Positions 63,533-64,000 of a stretch of DNA of 64,000 nt are shown here, piece after piece. This DNA comes from Nitrospira sp. (GTDB taxonomy: Bacteria > Nitrospirota > Nitrospiria > Nitrospirales > Nitrospiraceae): positions 1-64,000 of the forward strand of contig JACOEL010000011.1 in assembly GCA_024998625.1 (NCBI GenBank), given 5' to 3'. The notes beneath the pieces are model-generated. The model worked only from the letters and a program-made list of their open reading frames with translations, had not been told where the DNA came from and did no database searches. The number at the start of each line of letters is the position of its first letter. Position 1 is the stretch's first letter. The position numbers were made by a program, and so were the translations under genes.

Positions 63533-64000
63533 TTAGCTGTACTGGTCTTCGGTGTACACCTGCTTAATCGACCAGAACACTGCCTCCTTTAGCTTCTTGA
63601 TCTGAGGATCTGGGGGATCGTTACGGATCTTCTGCAGTTTCCTATCGAGTGCAAACAGCGGCTCAACCGATCGCCGGTCGGGAACCCGCCCCAACGCCCA
63701 GGCAATCTCCGTTTGAACAGCGATGTCAATGCCGGGTGCGTCCAACATCTCAAGAAGCGGCGGAACCACTCTCGGGTCACTATGGATATTCCCAAGATCA
63801 CCCAACCCCTTAGCCGCCGCGGCCTGCAAATCTGGCTGTTTGGAGTGCTTCAGAATATCGATGAGCACTGGGATTCCCTCCTTCCCCATATTGCCCAACG
63901 CCACCGCCGCTTGCTTTGCCAAGTCTTTATCCTTCAGCGCCTCTGTCAGATGAGGCAACGCTTCATCTGCTACCATCTCTCCCAGGAGGGAAATAATATT
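63533..64000 (-). CDS. HEAT-repeat protein, C-terminal part (runs off window)
   Basis: About 155 residues from the C-terminus of a PBS-lyase/HEAT-type repeat protein: helices such as DEALPHLTEALKDKDLAKQA, AAVALGNMGKEGIPVLIDIL and VQTEIAWALGRVPDRRSVEP. The frame stays open to the window edge (IISLLGE). Such repeats form protein-binding solenoids. No catalytic motif. N-terminus and any domain fusion lie outside. Confidence 0.75.
   Translation of the reverse strand, partial: NIISLLGEMVADEALPHLTEALKDKDLAKQAAVALGNMGKEGIPVLIDILKHSKQPDLQAAAAKGLGDLGNIHSDPRVVPPLLEMLDAPGIDIAVQTEIAWALGRVPDRRSVEPLFALDRKLQKIRNDPPDPQIKKLKEAVFWSIKQVYTEDQYS

Overview
The window is about 60% G+C bacterial chromosome from a Gram-negative organism. 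Evidence for the envelope type is lipoprotein signals, OmpA-type peptidoglycan-binding proteins, AsmA, a DUF481 outer-membrane protein and HtrA. Gene content and order (a trmFO-xerC-hslV-hslU-argB run, dnaX-ybaB-recR, a lone SdhA/FrdA flavoprotein, a single-chain GcvP, many small lineage-specific proteins) fit best with Nitrospirota, probably Nitrospira. That assignment is an inference from protein resemblance, not a database result.

Layout. 1-1300: the edge of an IS1182-type transposase, about 0.8 kb of sequence without a recognisable gene, and tRNA-Gly(GCC). 1301-13025: housekeeping and small hypothetical genes on the plus strand (Trm112-like, DUF502, GNAT, two BamE-like lipoproteins, LOG family, beta-CASP nuclease, P1 peptidase, FIST, FKBP, GcvT, Nudix), ending with a minus-strand Lys/Glu repeat protein. 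13265-20168: Mug glycosylase and a TPR protein on plus, then a minus-strand nucleoside hydrolase-ribokinase pair, a 97-bp MITE-like element, and GcvP. 20348-29650: orphan SdhA/FrdA, a zinc-ribbon/ankyrin - zinc-ribbon/DUF898 - M48 protease trio, and a two-component system followed by HtrA. 29694-37857: RimO, gamma carbonic anhydrase, and the minus-strand trmFO-xerC-hslVU-argB run.

38016-42661 is accessory. It starts at tRNA-Val(CAC), whose 3' end abuts a decayed tyrosine integrase. That remnant is fused to a decayed IS3 copy. Beyond it lie a frameshifted secreted cupredoxin, a small cysteine protein, a truncated IS481 transposase and debris. It looks like the scar of an old integrative element.

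42662-48417 holds lipoproteins, a DksA-type protein, dnaX-ybaB-recR, the 4.5S SRP RNA and tRNA-Ser(GGA). 48418-63169 is an envelope-rich block: AsmA with an exact 76-residue repeat, MscS, MscL, DUF481, two paralogous OmpA-type coiled-coil lipoproteins, and an orphan Tat-exported ABC substrate-binding protein. A HEAT-repeat protein runs off the right edge.

The best candidate for an undescribed system is 51483-56279. It comprises a coiled-coil protein, a membrane protein with a cytoplasmic longin/roadblock-like half and a periplasmic OmpA domain, a Ras/Rab-like GTPase and a sigma-54 activator, on one strand with short gaps or overlaps. It suggests a small-GTPase switch wired through the inner membrane to peptidoglycan, with its own transcription regulator. 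The zinc-ribbon/ankyrin/DUF898/M48 trio is a second candidate.
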